6,442 bases of DNA from JAAZMA01 sp036720245 (GTDB lineage Bacteria > Bacillota > Clostridia > Tissierellales > Tepidimicrobiaceae): assembly GCA_036720245.1 (NCBI GenBank), contig DAIMNI010000091.1, positions 1 through 6,442 of the forward strand, in the 5' to 3' direction. Below the pieces are notes generated by a model. That model was not told the DNA's origin and made no database searches. It saw only the letters and a program-made list of their open reading frames with translations. Made by a program: the position numbers and the translations under genes. Shown here piece after piece: positions 4,992 to 6,442 of this stretch; position 1 is the first letter of the stretch, and each line of letters starts with the position of its first letter.

Positions 4992-6356
4992 CTAACTAAT
5001 ATTATAATCCTTAGATCTTATTTCTGCAATATTTTGTATTGCTACTTCTGTTGGAAAATATATTAAAAATTTGGTTCCTTTACCTATTTTACTTTCTACT
5101 TTTACTTCTGCATCGTGCTTGTCAAAAACCTTTTTAGCAATATTTAAACCAAGGCCTGTCCCATTATTACCTTTAGTGGAGAAATAAGGATCAAATAGTT
5201 TAGCTACTGTGATTTCATCCATACCATGTCCAGTGTCTGCAATTTCTAGTACTGTTTGTTCACCATTATCATAAGTTTTTATAGTCATGGTGCCACCTTC
5301 TTCCATAGCATCTACTCCATTTAAAATAATATTTACAATAGACTGTCTTAGTTCATATTCATTGCCATATATATACTTATTAGAATTTAAATCTACTATT
5401 AATTTTAATTGTCCCTTTCTGCCAAGGGCACAGGGTTTAAATTTATGTTCTGTCATTTCTATGGAAGTTTTTATTATATTATCAAATTCATATAATGACT
5501 TTAATGAATTCGTACTACCCCTCATATGATGCTGAAGTCTATCTATGATAATCTTTCCATCTAGGGCAGTGCTTTCAATTATTTTTAAACTTTTTCCTGT
5601 ACTTTCCCTATCTTTAGTAATCATAGCTAATTGTGCATAGCCCAAAATTGTAATTAATAAATTGTTCATATCATGAACTGTACCTTCCATTAATTCTCCC
5701 AAGGTCTTTAAATACTCTAATCTTACCATTTCCTTTTCAAAATTATGAACTAAAAAATTATGTTTGGATAAAAGCCTCATAGATCTACACATTAATTCTT
5801 CAGATGTACAGATCTCAAAATCCTCTATTCCATCTACCATTAAGAGCTTATGATATTTAAACAAATTATGAATGTATTTCTCAGATAGCTCTTCCATAAT
5901 ATATCTAAATATAATTTTTATATCCTCACTATAACTAGCTTCTTTTAAAAAATCATAGCAAATGTCTCTATCTTCCCATAGAAAATTATCCCAAAAGGAA
6001 TCTATTGTAATATAAACACAGTTTTCTTTAAAACCGCTTTTTTTAAGTTTTGATAATCCCTCTTTAATGGCATTTTCAAAGGCTTTTCCATCTATGGCAT
6101 CTCCTATTAAAAAATTCTCCCTACATATAAAGATTATCCTATTTTTATTATAAAATTCCTTAATATTAGTCTCAAATATTTTATCTAAATATTCTAGGGG
6201 CTCCTCCCCATTTTCTTTTGAAAATATACAGACTATCCCCCCATTATTTTGAAAATGATTTTGTAATTGTTTCTCATAGGGCCTTATTTCAGTCCCCCTA
6301 TGGCTAGAACTAATAATTCCATAGATGTTACAATTCACGTTTTCATTATTCAACAT
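4992..6356 (-). CDS. Soluble sensor histidine kinase, orphan
   Basis: This 454-residue protein has no membrane helix or signal peptide and should be cytoplasmic. Residues 1 to about 205 form a sensor region that I do not identify firmly. The stretch 'IIFRYIMEELSEKYIHNLF' followed by 'KYHKLLMVDG' at 148-176 resembles the end of MEDS/DcmR-type sensor domains. The dimerisation domain at about 213-280 contains the H-box 'GTVHDMNNLL' with phospho-acceptor H228, of the H-D-x-N-N type seen in NtrB-like kinases. The ATPase domain at about 325-435 has the N-box 'NIILNGVDAM' (342-351), G1 'DTGHGM' (374-379), F-box 'LFDPYFSTK' (387-395) and G2 'GTGLGL' (399-404). All key residues are intact. The ATG at 6356 follows a full AAGGAGGAAA site at 6361-6370. 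No response regulator is adjacent, so its partner must be elsewhere; Spo0A is one possibility but this is inference. It probably heads the amidohydrolase and AcoX-kinase genes. Confidence 0.9.
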   Translation of the reverse strand: MLNNENVNCNIYGIISSSHRGTEIRPYEKQLQNHFQNNGGIVCIFSKENGEEPLEYLDKIFETNIKEFYNKNRIIFICRENFLIGDAIDGKAFENAIKEGLSKLKKSGFKENCVYITIDSFWDNFLWEDRDICYDFLKEASYSEDIKIIFRYIMEELSEKYIHNLFKYHKLLMVDGIEDFEICTSEELMCRSMRLLSKHNFLVHNFEKEMVRLEYLKTLGELMEGTVHDMNNLLITILGYAQLAMITKDRESTGKSLKIIESTALDGKIIIDRLQHHMRGSTNSLKSLYEFDNIIKTSIEMTEHKFKPCALGRKGQLKLIVDLNSNKYIYGNEYELRQSIVNIILNGVDAMEEGGTMTIKTYDNGEQTVLEIADTGHGMDEITVAKLFDPYFSTKGNNGTGLGLNIAKKVFDKHDAEVKVESKIGKGTKFLIYFPTEVAIQNIAEIRSKDYNIS

Positions 6357-6380
6357 AAAATTTCCTCCTTTATATGTCCT

Positions 6381-6442
6381 TCATACTAAGCGATATTCTA
6401 CCCCTTTCACACCTTCTACAAACCAGTTCATAGAGAGCTTAT
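6381..6442 (-). CDS. C-terminal end of an unidentified gene (cut by window edge)
   Basis: One minus-strand frame is open from the window edge and reads KLSMNWFVEGVKGVEYRLV before a TGA at 6383-6381. The other two minus frames hit stops within the first five codons from the edge. The stop lies 24 nt before the histidine kinase start, with that gene's ribosome binding site in the gap, which is the spacing expected of an operon. Nineteen residues are too few to name a family. Confidence 0.45.
   Translation of the reverse strand, partial: KLSMNWFVEGVKGVEYRLV

Overview
This is an AT-rich stretch (roughly one third G+C by eye) from a low-GC Gram-positive anaerobe, most likely a member of the Clostridia/Tissierellia. 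Support comes from strong GGAGG-type ribosome binding sites, TTG and GTG starts, near-consensus -35/-10 elements, a Bacillus-type 7-1-7 Fur box, an FMN riboswitch with an intrinsic terminator, and protein sequences of clostridial type. No rRNA, tRNA, CRISPR array or transposase gene was seen. Every gene I support lies on the minus strand, so the window is best read from its right end to its left.

Right part (about 6442-2641): the last 19 codons of an unidentified gene, then a soluble histidine kinase, an imidazolonepropionase-like amidohydrolase and an ATP-NAD/AcoX-type kinase. The genes are separated by only 16-31 nt, each has its own strong ribosome binding site, and the run ends in a symmetric GC-rich hairpin directly after the last stop. 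This looks like one operon. The kinase has no response regulator beside it, and the physiological substrates of the two enzymes cannot be read from the sequence.

Middle part (2641-1707): a compact riboflavin-uptake unit. A perfect Fur-type box abuts a consensus promoter (TTGACA, 17 bp, TATAAT). These are followed by a canonical FMN riboswitch, an attenuator terminator, the riboflavin ECF transporter S component RibU, and a terminator. The layout suggests that riboflavin uptake answers both to iron (through Fur) and to FMN (through the riboswitch).

Left part (1672-1): a small four-helix membrane protein of unknown function behind a perfect 22-bp palindrome, then an acyl-ACP thioesterase with its own extended -10 promoter. 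After that comes a 163-nt imperfect palindromic repeat of the dispersed TGTCATTCTGA type. At the very edge is the GTG start of a probable ABC transporter ATPase behind an ECF-sigma-like promoter.

The most interesting signals are the Fur box stacked on the FMN riboswitch, the orphan kinase/amidohydrolase/AcoX-kinase operon, and the unexplained palindromes.
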